DNA of 64,000 bases from Nocardioides gansuensis (lineage in GTDB: Bacteria; Actinomycetota; Actinomycetes; Propionibacteriales; Nocardioidaceae), in assembly GCF_003076135.1 (NCBI RefSeq), contig NZ_QDGZ01000005.1:310001-374000 (forward strand), written 5' to 3'. The position numbers were made by a program, and so were the translations under genes. How positions within the stretch are numbered: position 1 is the stretch's first letter; each line of letters begins with the position of its first letter. Positions 8,319-17,637 of the stretch are shown one piece after another. The notes under the pieces were generated by a model. The model was not told the origin of the DNA, made no database searches, and saw only the letters and a program-made list of their open reading frames with translations.

Positions 8319-9214
8319 GAGACTGCCTCCACGACCTGGCGGAACGCCCGTCGCGCCTCGGGGAGCAGCGGCAGGAGCCCGTAGACGTGGATCAGGTCCG
8401 GCTCCTCGACCACGGTGAGGTCCCAGCTCGACTCCGCGGCGCGCCGGGCGAGGAGGCGGCAGCCCGGAGCCAGCAGGTCACGCGTGCCGTAGAGCATGAT
8501 CCCGGGCGGCAGCCCGTCCAGGTCGGCCAGCGCGGGGGAGACCTCCGGGCGGCCGAGGTCCGCCTCCGACCCCGCCCACCACACGGCGTACGCGTGCAGC
8601 TTGCCGAGGAAGAGCCAGCGGTCGACCTTGTCGAACTCGGCCGTCTCCGGGGTGCTCGTCGTCAGGTCGCCCCACGGCGCGTGCAGCACGAGGTGGGTGG
8701 CCGGCGTGGCGCCGCGGTCGCGCATCGCGACCGCGATCGCCAGGGCGAGCCCACCCCCGGCCGAGTCACCGGCGAGCACGAGGCCGCCCGGCTCGTCCGC
8801 CCACCGGCTGGCGTGGGCGACCAGCGCCTCGTGGGAGTCGCGCCAGGTGTGCTCGGGCGCCAGCGGGTAGTCCGGCAGCACCACCCGCGCCCGCAGCGCG
8901 CGGGCCAGCCGCGTGGCGTAGCGGACGTGGTGCGCGTCGATCGGCGCCATGAAGCCGCCGCCGTGCACGTAGTAGATCGTCCGGATCGGCGTCAGGTGGC
9001 GCGGCGTCACGACGTGCGAGGGGAAGCCGATGTCCTCGGTGACCACGCTGAAGCGCCGGGCGAAGCCGGGCACGGCACCCGTCGGCAGCGACCGGTCGAG
9101 CCGCTCGTGCCAGGCGACGACGCGGGCCCGCTCGTTGGCCTCGGTGTCGAGCTCGCGGCTGCGGCGCAGCCGCGGGATGAGGGCAGCGAGGGCGTCATGC
9201 TGGAGGCTCGGCAC
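8315..9214 (-). CDS. Alpha/beta hydrolase of the hormone-sensitive lipase family
   Basis: The protein shows the HGGG oxyanion motif (YVHGGGFMAP) about residue 90 and the nucleophile motif GDSAGG about residue 150, with Asp in YGTRDLLAPG and His in LIHVYGLLPLLPEA completing the triad. That is the layout of HSL-type esterases that cleave short acyl esters. I place the start at the GTG at 9212-9214 because TAGGTT stands 7 nt upstream, a leaderless arrangement; a TTG three codons earlier would overlap that hexamer. The gene is first in a two-gene unit with the ElaA-type acetyltransferase and is divergent from the thiamine operon. Confidence 0.85.
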   Translation of the reverse strand: MPSLQHDALAALIPRLRRSRELDTEANERARVVAWHERLDRSLPTGAVPGFARRFSVVTEDIGFPSHVVTPRHLTPIRTIYYVHGGGFMAPIDAHHVRYATRLARALRARVVLPDYPLAPEHTWRDSHEALVAHASRWADEPGGLVLAGDSAGGGLALAIAVAMRDRGATPATHLVLHAPWGDLTTSTPETAEFDKVDRWLFLGKLHAYAVWWAGSEADLGRPEVSPALADLDGLPPGIMLYGTRDLLAPGCRLLARRAAESSWDLTVVEEPDLIHVYGLLPLLPEARRAFRQVVEAVS

Positions 9215-9221
9215 GGCCGAC

Positions 9222-9227
9222 AACCTA
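9222..9227 (-). promoter_or_regulatory. -10 element (TAGGTT) of the esterase-acetyltransferase unit
   Basis: On the minus strand TAGGTT is followed after 7 nt by GTG (9214-9212), with no Shine-Dalgarno site. Confidence 0.6.
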
Positions 9228-9268
9228 GTCGCGCGCGGACCGTGGCGGAACGCCGGTGCGCCTCGGAG

Positions 9269-9274
9269 TAGAGT
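9269..9274 (+). promoter_or_regulatory. Probable -10 element of the thiamine operon (TAGAGT)
   Basis: TAGAGT lies 12 nt before the first conserved base of the TPP riboswitch, which puts the transcript start about 9281 and leaves the aptamer complete. No good -35 box can be picked out. Confidence 0.5.
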
Positions 9275-9286
9275 CGCGAGTCAACA

Positions 9287-9376
9287 GACAGGGGAGCACG
9301 TGCACACGTGCTGAGAGTGCGGGACAGCCGCAGACCCTCCGAACCTGATCCGGTTAGCACCGGCGATAGGGAGTCG
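9287..9376 (+). promoter_or_regulatory. TPP riboswitch (thi box)
   Basis: The conserved blocks appear in order: GGGGAGC, then CTGAGAGTGCG, ACCCTCCGAACCTGATC, CGGTTAGCACCGGCGATAGGGAG. A short variable hairpin (GCACGTGCACACGTGC) sits in the P3 position. The last conserved block, AGGGAG, lies only 7-9 nt before the thiB ATG and can serve as its Shine-Dalgarno site, so binding of thiamine pyrophosphate should block translation directly. There is no room for a separate terminator hairpin before the ATG. Confidence 0.95.
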
Positions 9377-9379
9377 CAC

Positions 9380-10468
9380 ATGACCACGCGCCTGCGCGCA
9401 CGCATGTTCGCCGCCACCGCCCTCCTCGTGACGGGCTGCAGCACGATGGGCGGCGAAACCGCCGAGGCGCCCGAGCCCTCGCCGAGCACCCCGGGGGCCG
9501 CCGAGGAGGCCGGCGGCGAGGTCGTCCTCGTCACCCACGAGTCCTTCCACCTGCCGGAGAAGCTCGTGAAGGCGTTCGAGTCGGAGTCGGGCTACGACCT
9601 GACGACCCGCGCCGCCGGGGACGCAGGCACGCTGGCGGCCAAGCTGTCGCTCACGGCCGACAACCCCACCGGCGACGTCGCCTTCGGCATCGACAACACC
9701 TTCGCCTCGCGGCCCCTCGACGAGGACGTCTTCGACGCGTTCTCGCCGACGCTGCCCGAGGGCGCGGAGGACCACGTGCTCGAGGAGGGCGCCGACCGGC
9801 TCACCCCGATCGACACGGGCAGCGTTTGCGTCAACATCGACCGCACCTGGTTCGAGGAGGAGGGGCTGGAGCCGCCGCGGACGCTCGACGACCTCGTGGA
9901 CCCGGCGTACAAGGGCCTCTTCGTCACCCCCGGCGCCCCCACCAGCTCGCCCGGCATGGCCTTCCTGCTCGCCACCGTCGCGGAGTACGGCGAGGACGGC
10001 TGGCACGACTACTGGGCCGACCTGATCGCCAACGACGTGAAGATCGTCGACGGCTGGGAGGACGCCTACTACGGCGACTTCACCCAGGGCGGCGGCAAGG
10101 GCACCCGCCCGATCGTGCTGTCCTACGACTCCTCGCCCGCCTTCACCGTCCCGGAGGGCGCCGACGAGTCGACCACCGAGGCGCTGCTCGACACCTGCTT
10201 CCGGCAGGTGGAGTACGCCGGGGTGCTGGCGGGCGCCGACAACCCGGTCGGGGGCCAGGCGGTGATCGAGTGGCTGCTCACCGACGAGGTGCAGTCGGCC
10301 CTGCCGACCTCGATGTACGTCTTCCCGGTGAGCGCCACCGCGACCATCCCCGACGACTGGGCGAAGCACGCCGAGCAGCCGACCGAGCCGCTCGAGGTGT
10401 CCCCGGAGGACATCGCCGCCCACCGCGAGGAGTGGCTGACGGAGTGGCAGGACATCACCACGCGCTGA
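9380..10468 (+). CDS. thiB: Thiamine ABC transporter substrate-binding lipoprotein
   Basis: This 362-aa extracytoplasmic protein delivers thiamine to the ThiPQ importer. The N-terminus is a lipoprotein signal with lipobox LVTGC (Cys about 20), followed by a Pro/Ala/Glu linker. The body matches the TbpA/ThiB type: VVLVTHESFHLPEKLVKAF, DVAFGIDNTF, GSVCVNIDRTWF, PIVLSYDSSPAF and a WLLTDEVQ helix near the end. The ATG directly follows the TPP riboswitch, which both fixes the start and names the ligand. The next gene overlaps its 3' end. Confidence 0.93.
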   Translation: MTTRLRARMFAATALLVTGCSTMGGETAEAPEPSPSTPGAAEEAGGEVVLVTHESFHLPEKLVKAFESESGYDLTTRAAGDAGTLAAKLSLTADNPTGDVAFGIDNTFASRPLDEDVFDAFSPTLPEGAEDHVLEEGADRLTPIDTGSVCVNIDRTWFEEEGLEPPRTLDDLVDPAYKGLFVTPGAPTSSPGMAFLLATVAEYGEDGWHDYWADLIANDVKIVDGWEDAYYGDFTQGGGKGTRPIVLSYDSSPAFTVPEGADESTTEALLDTCFRQVEYAGVLAGADNPVGGQAVIEWLLTDEVQSALPTSMYVFPVSATATIPDDWAKHAEQPTEPLEVSPEDIAAHREEWLTEWQDITTR

Positions 10469-12102
10469 CGCGCCGACTCCTCACCCTCGCCGGCCTCGCC
10501 GTGGGGCCGGTGCTGGTGCTCGGGGTCTTCTTCGTGCTGCCCGTCAGCGGCATGGTGGCGCTCGGCTTCTGGCCCGACGGCGCCTTCGACCCCGGCGGGG
10601 TGCTGGAGGTGCTGGCCAGGCCCCGGGTGCACCGGGTCGCCTGGTTCACGGTGTGGTCGGCCTCCGCCGCGACGCTGCTGTCGGTGGTGCTGGGGATGCC
10701 GGCGGCCTTCGCGCTGCACCGGCTGGCGATCCCCGGCCGCCGGCTCGTGCGCGCGGCCCTGCTCGTGCCGTTCGTGCTGCCGACCGTGGTCGTCGGCGTG
10801 GCGTTCCGGGAGCTGCTGGGTGAGAGCGGGCCGCTCGGCTTCCTCGGCCTCGACGGCACCCCGGTGGCGATCATCGCCGGCCTGGTGTTCTTCAACGTGG
10901 CCGTGGTGGTCCGGGCGGTCGGTGCCGCCTGGGAGTCGCTCGATCCGCGGCCCGGCGAGGCGGCCGCCGCGCTGGGCGCGACGCCGTGGCAGGTTTTCCG
11001 CACGGTCACGCTGCCCGCGCTGCGGCCGGCGGTCGTGGGGGCGGCGAGCGTGGTGTTCCTCTTCTGCGCGACCGCCTTCGGCATCGTGCTCACCCTCGGC
11101 GGTGTGCGCTACGCGACCGTCGAGACCGAGATCTACCTGCTGACCACGACCCTGTTCGACCTGCAGGCGGCGGCCGCCCTGTCGGTCCTGCAGCTGCTGG
11201 TGGTCACCGTGCTCCTCGCGCTCGCGGCCCGGCTCCGGGCGGTGCCGGACCCCAGCGCCCACCGCGCTGTCGTGCGGGCCCGCGGGGTGCGGGTCCCCGA
11301 CGTGCCGGCCGTCGCGGCGACCGGCGTGCTCCTCCTCGCGGTCGCCGCCCCGATCGCCACCCTGGTCGCCGGGTCGCTGCAGACCACGGAGGGCTGGGGG
11401 CTCGACAACTACCGGGCGCTCACGACGACCGGCGACGACGGGGCGCTGCTGGTGCCGGTGACCGAGGCGCTGGTCACGTCCCTGCGCACGGCCGTCGACG
11501 CGACCTGGATGGCGCTGCTGTTCGGGCTCGTGGTCGGCATCGTGGTGACCCGGCGCTCCCACACGCGCACCGAGCGGCGGGTGCGGTCGGTGCTCGACGG
11601 CTTCTTCATGCTTCCGCTCGGCGTCTCGGCGGTGACGCTGGGCTTCGGCTTCCTGATCACCCTCGACCGGCCGCCCGTCGACCTGCGCGACTCGGCCCTC
11701 CTGGTCCCGATCGCGCAGGCCCTGGTCGCCCTGCCCCTCGTCGTACGCACCATCGTGCCCGTCCTGGCCGGCATCGACGACCGCCAGCGCCAGGCGGCGG
11801 CGTCGCTCGGCGCCACGCCGTGGCGCGCCCTGCTCACCGTGGACCTGCCTGCGCTCTGGAAGCCGCTGGTGGCGGCCAGTGGATTCGCCTTCGCCGTCTC
11901 GCTGGGTGAATTCGGCGCGACCGCGTTCCTCGCCCGCGACGAGCGGCCGACCGTGCCCGTGGTGATCTTCCGGCTGATCGGCCACCCCGGCGAGATGAAC
12001 TACGGCATGGCACTGGCCGCCTCCGTCGTGCTCGCCGCCGCCACCGCCGTCGTCGTGCTCGCGGTGGAGCGGCTCCGGGTGCCCAGCGTGGGAGCCTTCT
12101 GA
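10444..12102 (+). CDS. thiP: Thiamine ABC transporter permease, two-domain
   Basis: This 552-aa membrane protein contains two tandem MetI-type permease halves, the usual ThiP architecture. EAA loops are visible in each half: EAAAALGATPWQVFRTVTLPALRP near residue 175, and QAAASLGATPWRALLTVDLPAL near residue 445. About twelve hydrophobic segments alternate with them. I choose the GTG at 10444, inside thiB, because it keeps the first membrane segment (LLTLAGLAVGPVLVLGVFF) intact and has GAGGAG about 11 nt upstream; the next GTG would cut into that segment. Overlap with thiB and one base between its stop and thiQ show tight coupling. Confidence 0.9.
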   Translation: MAGHHHALTRRLLTLAGLAVGPVLVLGVFFVLPVSGMVALGFWPDGAFDPGGVLEVLARPRVHRVAWFTVWSASAATLLSVVLGMPAAFALHRLAIPGRRLVRAALLVPFVLPTVVVGVAFRELLGESGPLGFLGLDGTPVAIIAGLVFFNVAVVVRAVGAAWESLDPRPGEAAAALGATPWQVFRTVTLPALRPAVVGAASVVFLFCATAFGIVLTLGGVRYATVETEIYLLTTTLFDLQAAAALSVLQLLVVTVLLALAARLRAVPDPSAHRAVVRARGVRVPDVPAVAATGVLLLAVAAPIATLVAGSLQTTEGWGLDNYRALTTTGDDGALLVPVTEALVTSLRTAVDATWMALLFGLVVGIVVTRRSHTRTERRVRSVLDGFFMLPLGVSAVTLGFGFLITLDRPPVDLRDSALLVPIAQALVALPLVVRTIVPVLAGIDDRQRQAAASLGATPWRALLTVDLPALWKPLVAASGFAFAVSLGEFGATAFLARDERPTVPVVIFRLIGHPGEMNYGMALAASVVLAAATAVVVLAVERLRVPSVGAF

Positions 12103-12103
12103 C

Positions 12104-13108
<1,005 letters not shown>

Positions 13109-13124
13109 CGCTGGGACCGATCCC

Positions 13125-13130
13125 TAGACT
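13125..13130 (+). promoter_or_regulatory. -10 element (TAGACT) of the PAP2 gene
   Basis: TAGACT lies 7 nt before GTG 13138. It separates the PAP2 gene from the thiamine operon even though the two are only 29 bp apart. Confidence 0.6.
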
Positions 13131-13137
13131 GGCCTGC

Positions 13138-14184
13138 GTGTATCGCCCGGCCTACGCCCTTCTCGTCGGAACCGCGGCCGTCATGGGCCTCCTTGCGGTC
13201 ACCGCGGCGATCGTGCTCGACCGCAGGATGGTCGACCCCGAGGGCTTCCTCGGGCCGTCCTGGCTGAGGCTGCCGCTGCTGATCCTCGGAGCGCTGCTCC
13301 TCGACCTGCTGCCGCGCACCCTGTGGGTCTCCCGCTTCAACCCCAAGCTGATGCCCGGCATCGTGCGTGAGCGGCTGCGTGAGCACTGGACGCGCGACCG
13401 GCTGGTGCTCACCGTGCTGGGCGTCGTGTGCTTCTACGTGACCTACGTCTGCTACCGCAACCTCAAGTCGTTCCTGCCGTTCATCATGGGCGACGAGAAG
13501 TTCGACCGCGAGCTGCACCTGATCGACCGGGTGCTGTTCTTCGGCCACGAGCCGGCCACGGTGCTGCACACCATCTTCGGCACCGGCTTCAGCGCCCACA
13601 TCCTCTCGTCGATCTACCTGTGGTTCCTGCCACTGGTGCCGCTCGCCCTGACCGCGTGGCTGATCTGGTCGCGCAACATCACCTTCGGCTACTGGTTCGC
13701 CACCTCCCAGTGCCTGGCCTGGAGCCTCGGCACGGCGTCCTACTACGCGCTGCCGACGCTGGGCCCGGGTTTCGCCTACTCGTGGCTCTACAGCGACCTG
13801 CCGGAGACCGGGTCGGGCGTGCTGATGGAGTCGCTCTTCTACGCCCGCAAGGGCGTGCTCCGCGACGGCACGGTCGGAGCCGTGCAGTCGGTGGCGGGCT
13901 TCGCGAGCCTGCACGTCGCGATCACCCTGCTGGTGGCCCTGATGGTGCAGTACACCCTGCGCAACCGGCTCCTCCAGTGGGTCTTCTGGGTCAACTTCGC
14001 CGTCACCTGCGTCGCGACCCTCTACTTCGGCTGGCACTACGTCGCCGACGACATCGCCGGGGTCGTCATCGCCCTGGTGTCCTTCTGGCTCGGCGGGCTC
14101 GCAAGCGGGCAGAAGTTCGACAGACACGGGCTCGCCTCGCATCCGACGTCGACGACGGCCAAGGTGCCCGTCGAGGCCGACTGA
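13138..14184 (+). CDS. PAP2-superfamily membrane phosphatase/transferase
   Basis: This 348-aa integral membrane protein has six or more hydrophobic segments. PAP2 catalytic motifs two and three are visible as SVAGFASLHVA (His) and FGWHYVADDIAG (His with Asp), and an Arg-rich stretch precedes the middle. The layout resembles the actinobacterial PAP2 proteins related to inositol phosphorylceramide synthase, which act on lipid phosphates or transfer phospho-head groups. The start is placed at GTG 13138 because of the leaderless -10; the longer frame overlapping thiQ would use a GTG without support. The exact lipid substrate is unknown. Confidence 0.8.
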   Translation: MYRPAYALLVGTAAVMGLLAVTAAIVLDRRMVDPEGFLGPSWLRLPLLILGALLLDLLPRTLWVSRFNPKLMPGIVRERLREHWTRDRLVLTVLGVVCFYVTYVCYRNLKSFLPFIMGDEKFDRELHLIDRVLFFGHEPATVLHTIFGTGFSAHILSSIYLWFLPLVPLALTAWLIWSRNITFGYWFATSQCLAWSLGTASYYALPTLGPGFAYSWLYSDLPETGSGVLMESLFYARKGVLRDGTVGAVQSVAGFASLHVAITLLVALMVQYTLRNRLLQWVFWVNFAVTCVATLYFGWHYVADDIAGVVIALVSFWLGGLASGQKFDRHGLASHPTSTTAKVPVEAD

Positions 14185-14375
14185 CGCGCCGTATGAATTA
14201 CACCCCTGTAGTACGTCAAGCCGACACGCCGGGCAGTTGAGAAGTTTTGGTAAAAACTGTTCCCCATGTGACGAATGATCACTAACGTGTCACGAGTGCC
14301 CTGAGTGGTTGGGAAGCCGCCCGGGTCACGGACCGCCACCGGAGACGGTGCTGACAACTGCAAGGGGAAGAGACC
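14185..14375 (+). promoter_or_regulatory. 191-nt leader of the NlpC/P60 gene with possible promoter
   Basis: The segment is AT-richer than its surroundings near 14210-14295 and contains a candidate -10 TAACGT (14283-14288) within a GTGAC/GTCAC inverted repeat. That would leave a roughly 80-nt untranslated leader with an Arg-free, structured look. I looked for the c-di-AMP (ydaO) aptamer often found before such hydrolases and did not find its GGGTGAA and CAGCTAACCTCG blocks. Confidence 0.35.
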
Positions 14376-15890
14376 GTGCGAGCCCTGCCTCCACGCGGCT
14401 CCGCCACGCCCAGCCGCCACCGGCTGGGCTGGGTGGGCGTCGCTGCCATGAGCCTGACCCTCGCCGCGGGGATGACCACGGCGTGGGCCGACGAGAGCGT
14501 GCCCTCGGAGGAGGAGGTTGCGGACGCCGAGCGGGCCGCGCGCCACCAGGAGCGCGACGTCGCGGCGGTCCAGGGCGACCTGATCCGCGCCAACGAGCGG
14601 CTCCAGCAGTCAGCGGTCGCCGCGGCGCAGGCCGCCGAGGCCTACAACGGTGCGGTCTACCGGGCCGAGCAGGCGCGAGAGGCTGCCGCCGCCGCCGCCC
14701 GGGCGGCCAGGGCAGCGCTCGCCGACGTGCAGCGCCAGCAGGCGGCGTACTCCCAGACCGTGGTCCGCAGCTATGAGCTGGCCCCCACGGTCACCGGCCT
14801 GGCGGCCGTGGCCGAGGCCGACGGCATCGAGGAAGTCCTCGACCGCACGAGCACGATGATCAACGCCGAGGACGCCCTCGATGCGAGGTACGACGCGTTC
14901 CACGCCGCCGCCACGCTGGCGGAGGCCACCAGCCTGCGCGCCGAGGAGCGGCGTGCGGAGGCAGAGCAGCTGGAGGCGGAGGCGGCAGCCGCGCGCGACG
15001 CCGCCGCAGCCGCGGAGGCGTCCGCCCTGGCCGAGTCGGAGCAGATCGCCGCGGCCAGGGACGAGCTGATCTCCGAGCTGGCGACGCTGCAGGGCATCAG
15101 CGTCAGGCTGGCCGAGCAGCGGCAGACGGCGCTCGAGAGGGAGGCTGCGGAGGCCGCGGCCGCCGCCCAGCAGGCCGCCCTCGAGGCGGAGCAGAAGGCG
15201 CTGGAGGAGGCCGCCAAGGCGGCCCAGGAGTCGGCCACGCCGACCCCGGCGCCGACGCCGAAGGCCCCGACGACACCGAGCGCCACTCCCATGCCGAGTG
15301 CGACGCCCAAGCCGACTCCAGTCGCCAGCGCGACGCCCACACCGAGCGCCACGCCCACCCCGACGGCGACGCCGACTCCCAGCGCCACTCCGACACCGAC
15401 TCCGACACCGACTCCGACACCGACTCCGACGCCGAGCGCGACCCCGACGCCGGCTCCGAGCCCGACCCCCAAGCCGACTCCGACCCCGACGCCGCCCCCA
15501 CCGCCCACGACCGCCCCCGCTCCGACGGGCAGCCCGGCGGCCGCGATCGCGCACGCCCGGCAGCAGATCGGTGATCCCTACAAGTGGGGCGCCGCCGGCC
15601 CGAACGCGTGGGACTGCTCCGGCCTGACGATGGGGGCGTGGTCGGCAGGCGGGAAGTCGCTCCCGCACTACTCCGTGGCGCAGTACACCCAGTCCACGCC
15701 GATCACGGCAGCCCAGTTGGCGCCCGGCGACCTGGTCTTCTGGGGCTCGAGCAGCAGCCCGGGCTCGATCTACCACGTCGGCCTCTACACCGGCGGCGGG
15801 ATGATGGTCCACGCGCCGCGCACCGGCCGGCCAGTCGTCGAGGAGTCGATCTACGCCTGGCAGGCGCCCGACTTCTTCGCCCGCCCCTGA
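14376..15890 (+). CDS. Secreted NlpC/P60 peptidoglycan hydrolase with coiled coil and Pro/Thr-rich linker
   Basis: This 504-aa protein is predicted to cut peptide cross-bridges or stems in the cell wall, like the RipA-type D,L-endopeptidases. The order is: signal peptide (1-38, ending TAWA), long Ala/Glu-rich coiled coil (about 45-285), a linker of about 100 residues made of TPTP/SATP units (288-385), then the NlpC/P60 domain (about 389-504). Catalytic Cys about 414 in WDCSGL and His about 467 in YHVGLY are present, with a further His in MMVHAPR. GTG start with AAGGGGAAGAG upstream. The coiled coil would position or inhibit the enzyme and the linker would span the wall. It is convergent with the sulfotransferase gene. 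Confidence 0.92.
   Translation: MRALPPRGSATPSRHRLGWVGVAAMSLTLAAGMTTAWADESVPSEEEVADAERAARHQERDVAAVQGDLIRANERLQQSAVAAAQAAEAYNGAVYRAEQAREAAAAAARAARAALADVQRQQAAYSQTVVRSYELAPTVTGLAAVAEADGIEEVLDRTSTMINAEDALDARYDAFHAAATLAEATSLRAEERRAEAEQLEAEAAAARDAAAAAEASALAESEQIAAARDELISELATLQGISVRLAEQRQTALEREAAEAAAAAQQAALEAEQKALEEAAKAAQESATPTPAPTPKAPTTPSATPMPSATPKPTPVASATPTPSATPTPTATPTPSATPTPTPTPTPTPTPTPSATPTPAPSPTPKPTPTPTPPPPPTTAPAPTGSPAAAIAHARQQIGDPYKWGAAGPNAWDCSGLTMGAWSAGGKSLPHYSVAQYTQSTPITAAQLAPGDLVFWGSSSSPGSIYHVGLYTGGGMMVHAPRTGRPVVEESIYAWQAPDFFARP
15387..15434 (+). repeat. 12-bp in-frame tandem repeat in the Pro/Thr linker
   Basis: ACTCCGACACCG is repeated four times (the last copy has one A-to-G change), coding for TPTP units. 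It lies inside a wider degenerate TP/SATP region (about 15236-15520). Copy number can change without breaking the frame. Confidence 0.85.
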
Positions 15891-15903
15891 GATCCGGCAG
15901 GCC

Positions 15904-16794
15904 TCAGGCCGGCAGCGGCGCGACCTTCTTCGCGAAGCGCGCGGCCAGCCCACCGGGCTCGAGCGACCCGTCGAGCACCTGGCGGGTCGGCCACCCGGAC
16001 GTGTCGATCCCGGAGAGCCGCTCGAAGAGGGCCAGGTCCGCGGCGTACAGCTCGGCCAGCGACGCCAGGTCCTCGGCCGTCGGCGCCGTCCCCGTGACCA
16101 GCTCGGCGCCGGCATAGCGGTTGCGCAGCGGCGGCCGCTGGTCGAAGCGCGGCAGCCCGAGGTGGTCGGTGGTGCGGTCGACGCAGGTGTCCCAGTCGGC
16201 CAGCATCGAGCGGAACTCCAGCAGGAGCCACTGCTCGCGCGGGAAGATCTCGAAGCCCCGCTGGAGCTGGGCGCCGTAGTAGCCACGCGCAATCCCCGAC
16301 ATGTGCTTGTAGCGCATCGCCCGCACTCCGCCCGGCAGCTCGGTCGGCAGCGTCATGGGGCGGAACTCCGTGAGGAAGCCCGGCCAGTCGGGCCAGTCGG
16401 GGTTGCGCGTGCGCAGCATCGTCCAGTGCGAGAAGAGCCGCTCGAGGGGGTCGCGGAAGACCGCGATCAGCGGCATGTCCGGCTTGTAGGCGTGCATCCG
16501 CTCCAGCGCGTGCGGCCAGAACAGGTAGACCGGGGTGGAGTCGCCGACGAGGCGGTGCACCTTCGCCCGTCGCGGCGCGGTGTAGTCGCGCTCGTAGTCG
16601 GGGTGCTCCCAGTCGTAGTCCTCGTTGTTGAAGAAGTGCGCCTCCTTGCGCGGGGGGCGGCACACGAACCGGTGCTGGCTGATGGTCCCCGACAGGGTGG
16701 ACGTCCCGCTCTTCTGCACGCCGACGATCGAGAAGTTGTAGGGCATGCGGCCCAGGTCGGTCTCGGGCTCGGGGCGGTTCACGTGCCCAAGCAT
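15904..16794 (-). CDS. Sulfotransferase family protein
   Basis: This protein of about 296 aa would move a sulfuryl group from PAPS to a carbohydrate or lipid. The 5'-phosphosulfate loop is IVGVQKSGTSTLSGTI (about residues 20-35) and the 3'-phosphate site is AVFRDPLERLFSHWTML (about 105-120). It also has RYKHMSGIARGYYGAQL and a C-terminal half with LLLEFRSMLADW, as in the heparan-sulfate-type bacterial sulfotransferases. The start is uncertain: ATG 16794, GTG 16785 (6-7 nt after a CATGCT hexamer) and ATG 16746 are all possible, and only the last sits right at the conserved core. It is divergent from the small ORF and methyltransferase remnant. Confidence 0.82.
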   Translation of the reverse strand: MLGHVNRPEPETDLGRMPYNFSIVGVQKSGTSTLSGTISQHRFVCRPPRKEAHFFNNEDYDWEHPDYERDYTAPRRAKVHRLVGDSTPVYLFWPHALERMHAYKPDMPLIAVFRDPLERLFSHWTMLRTRNPDWPDWPGFLTEFRPMTLPTELPGGVRAMRYKHMSGIARGYYGAQLQRGFEIFPREQWLLLEFRSMLADWDTCVDRTTDHLGLPRFDQRPPLRNRYAGAELVTGTAPTAEDLASLAELYAADLALFERLSGIDTSGWPTRQVLDGSLEPGGLAARFAKKVAPLPA

Positions 16795-16869
16795 GTCAGG
16801 CAGCCGCGCAGGGTGCGGAGGGCCTCGCCGCCGAGGTGCGGACGCGTCGCCCCGCTCGTCCGCCCTCAG

Positions 16870-16875
16870 TACGGT
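16870..16875 (+). promoter_or_regulatory. -10 element (TACGGT) before the small ORF at 16883
   Basis: TACGGT-N7-ATG has the geometry of the other leaderless starts in this window. Confidence 0.5.
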
Positions 16876-16882
16876 GACCACC

Positions 16883-16990
16883 ATGGCGACGCAGGACGCA
16901 CCTCCTGGGACCCGGCCATCCGCCCGCGCCGCTTGCGGCGTGCCCGAGGTGATGCTGCGCTCCGAGGCGCTGCTGGGGCGCGAGTCGTGA
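16883..16990 (+). CDS. Small ORF, 35 aa, at the head of the methyltransferase remnant
   Basis: The ATG follows TACGGT by 7 nt, and the stop overlaps the GTG of the methyltransferase remnant as GTGA. The peptide (MATQDAPPG to LLGRES) has no recognisable motif. It may be a leader peptide coupled to the next frame, or the true first part of the methyltransferase gene shifted out of frame by a small indel. The start signal is convincing but the product is not. Confidence 0.35.
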   Translation: MATQDAPPGTRPSARAACGVPEVMLRSEALLGRES

Positions 16991-17573
16991 GGCTGCCCGC
17001 CCGGAGCGACCGGGCCCGCCGACGCGTCCCGGGCCTGGGCGGCTGGGACGAGGACCCGCTCTGGGCCACTGTCTACGACTGGCTCGTGGAGCACCCGGCC
17101 ATCGGGGTGCCCGCCTGGCGGCTCGGGCTCGGCAGCGACCTGCGGTGGCTCTACGCCGCGGCCGAGGAGATCGCGGCCCTGCCCCCGGGATCGCGTGTCC
17201 TCGACGTGCCGACGGGTGGGGGCGTGGCGCTGCGTGGCCTGCGCCCCGGCCAGGGGCTCGACTGCCCTTCGACGACGGCTCCTTCGACCTGGTCGTCAGC
17301 TTCACCGGGCTGCACTGCTTCCCCGACCCGCAGCGGGCGGTGCGCGAGATGGTGCGGGTGCTCCGCGCCGGTGGGGCCATCACCGGCAGCTCGATGTTCC
17401 TCGGCGCGGGCTGGCGCCTCGAGGTGGCCCGCCGGATGGGCACGGCCGCCGGCGTCCTCGGGCCGATGTGCACGGCCGACCAGGCCAGGGCCTGGCTCTC
17501 AGCGGCCGGCTGCCGTGACGTACGGCTCGCGATGAGCGGCGGCATCGGATATTTCCGCGCCGTTCGGGCCTGA
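16987..17573 (+). pseudogene. SAM-dependent methyltransferase, broken by internal deletion and frameshift
   Basis: Two parts of one class I methyltransferase lie in different frames. The first frame (from GTG 16987) encodes GWDEDPLWATVYDWLVEH and motif I VLDVPTGGG followed by LRPGQGL. The second frame, one base back, begins at about 17262 with LPFDDGSFDLVVSFTGLHCFPDP and continues through the C-terminal half with GAITGSSMFLGAGWRLEVARR to a normal stop. Between motif I and LPFDDGSFD the family normally has 35-45 residues (motifs II and III); here they abut. A deletion of roughly 110-130 bp, not a multiple of three, explains both the gap and the shift. The lost part binds the SAM adenosyl group, so no active enzyme can form. 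Confidence 0.8.
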
Positions 17574-17575
17574 GC

Positions 17576-17602
17576 TGTCACACCGCGGCGTCGTGCGGTG
17601 TC
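17576..17602 (+). promoter_or_regulatory. ECF41-type promoter of the decarboxylase-sigma operon
   Basis: TGTCACA (17576-17582), then 16 nt, then TGTC (17599-17602). The published ECF41 target is TGTCACA with CGTC about 16 nt later and lies before the gene adjacent to the sigma factor. The -35 overlaps the end of the methyltransferase remnant. The expected transcript start is about 17608-17612, leaving a 25-30 nt leader with AGGAGGAG. Confidence 0.75.
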
Positions 17603-17637
17603 TCCATGGCAAGGACCCATCCACACCAGGAGGAGAC

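Noticed and set aside
14185..14375. c-di-AMP (ydaO) riboswitch before the NlpC/P60 gene, tempting because disA is in the window
   Set aside because: The conserved GGGTGAA and CAGCTAACCTCG blocks are absent.
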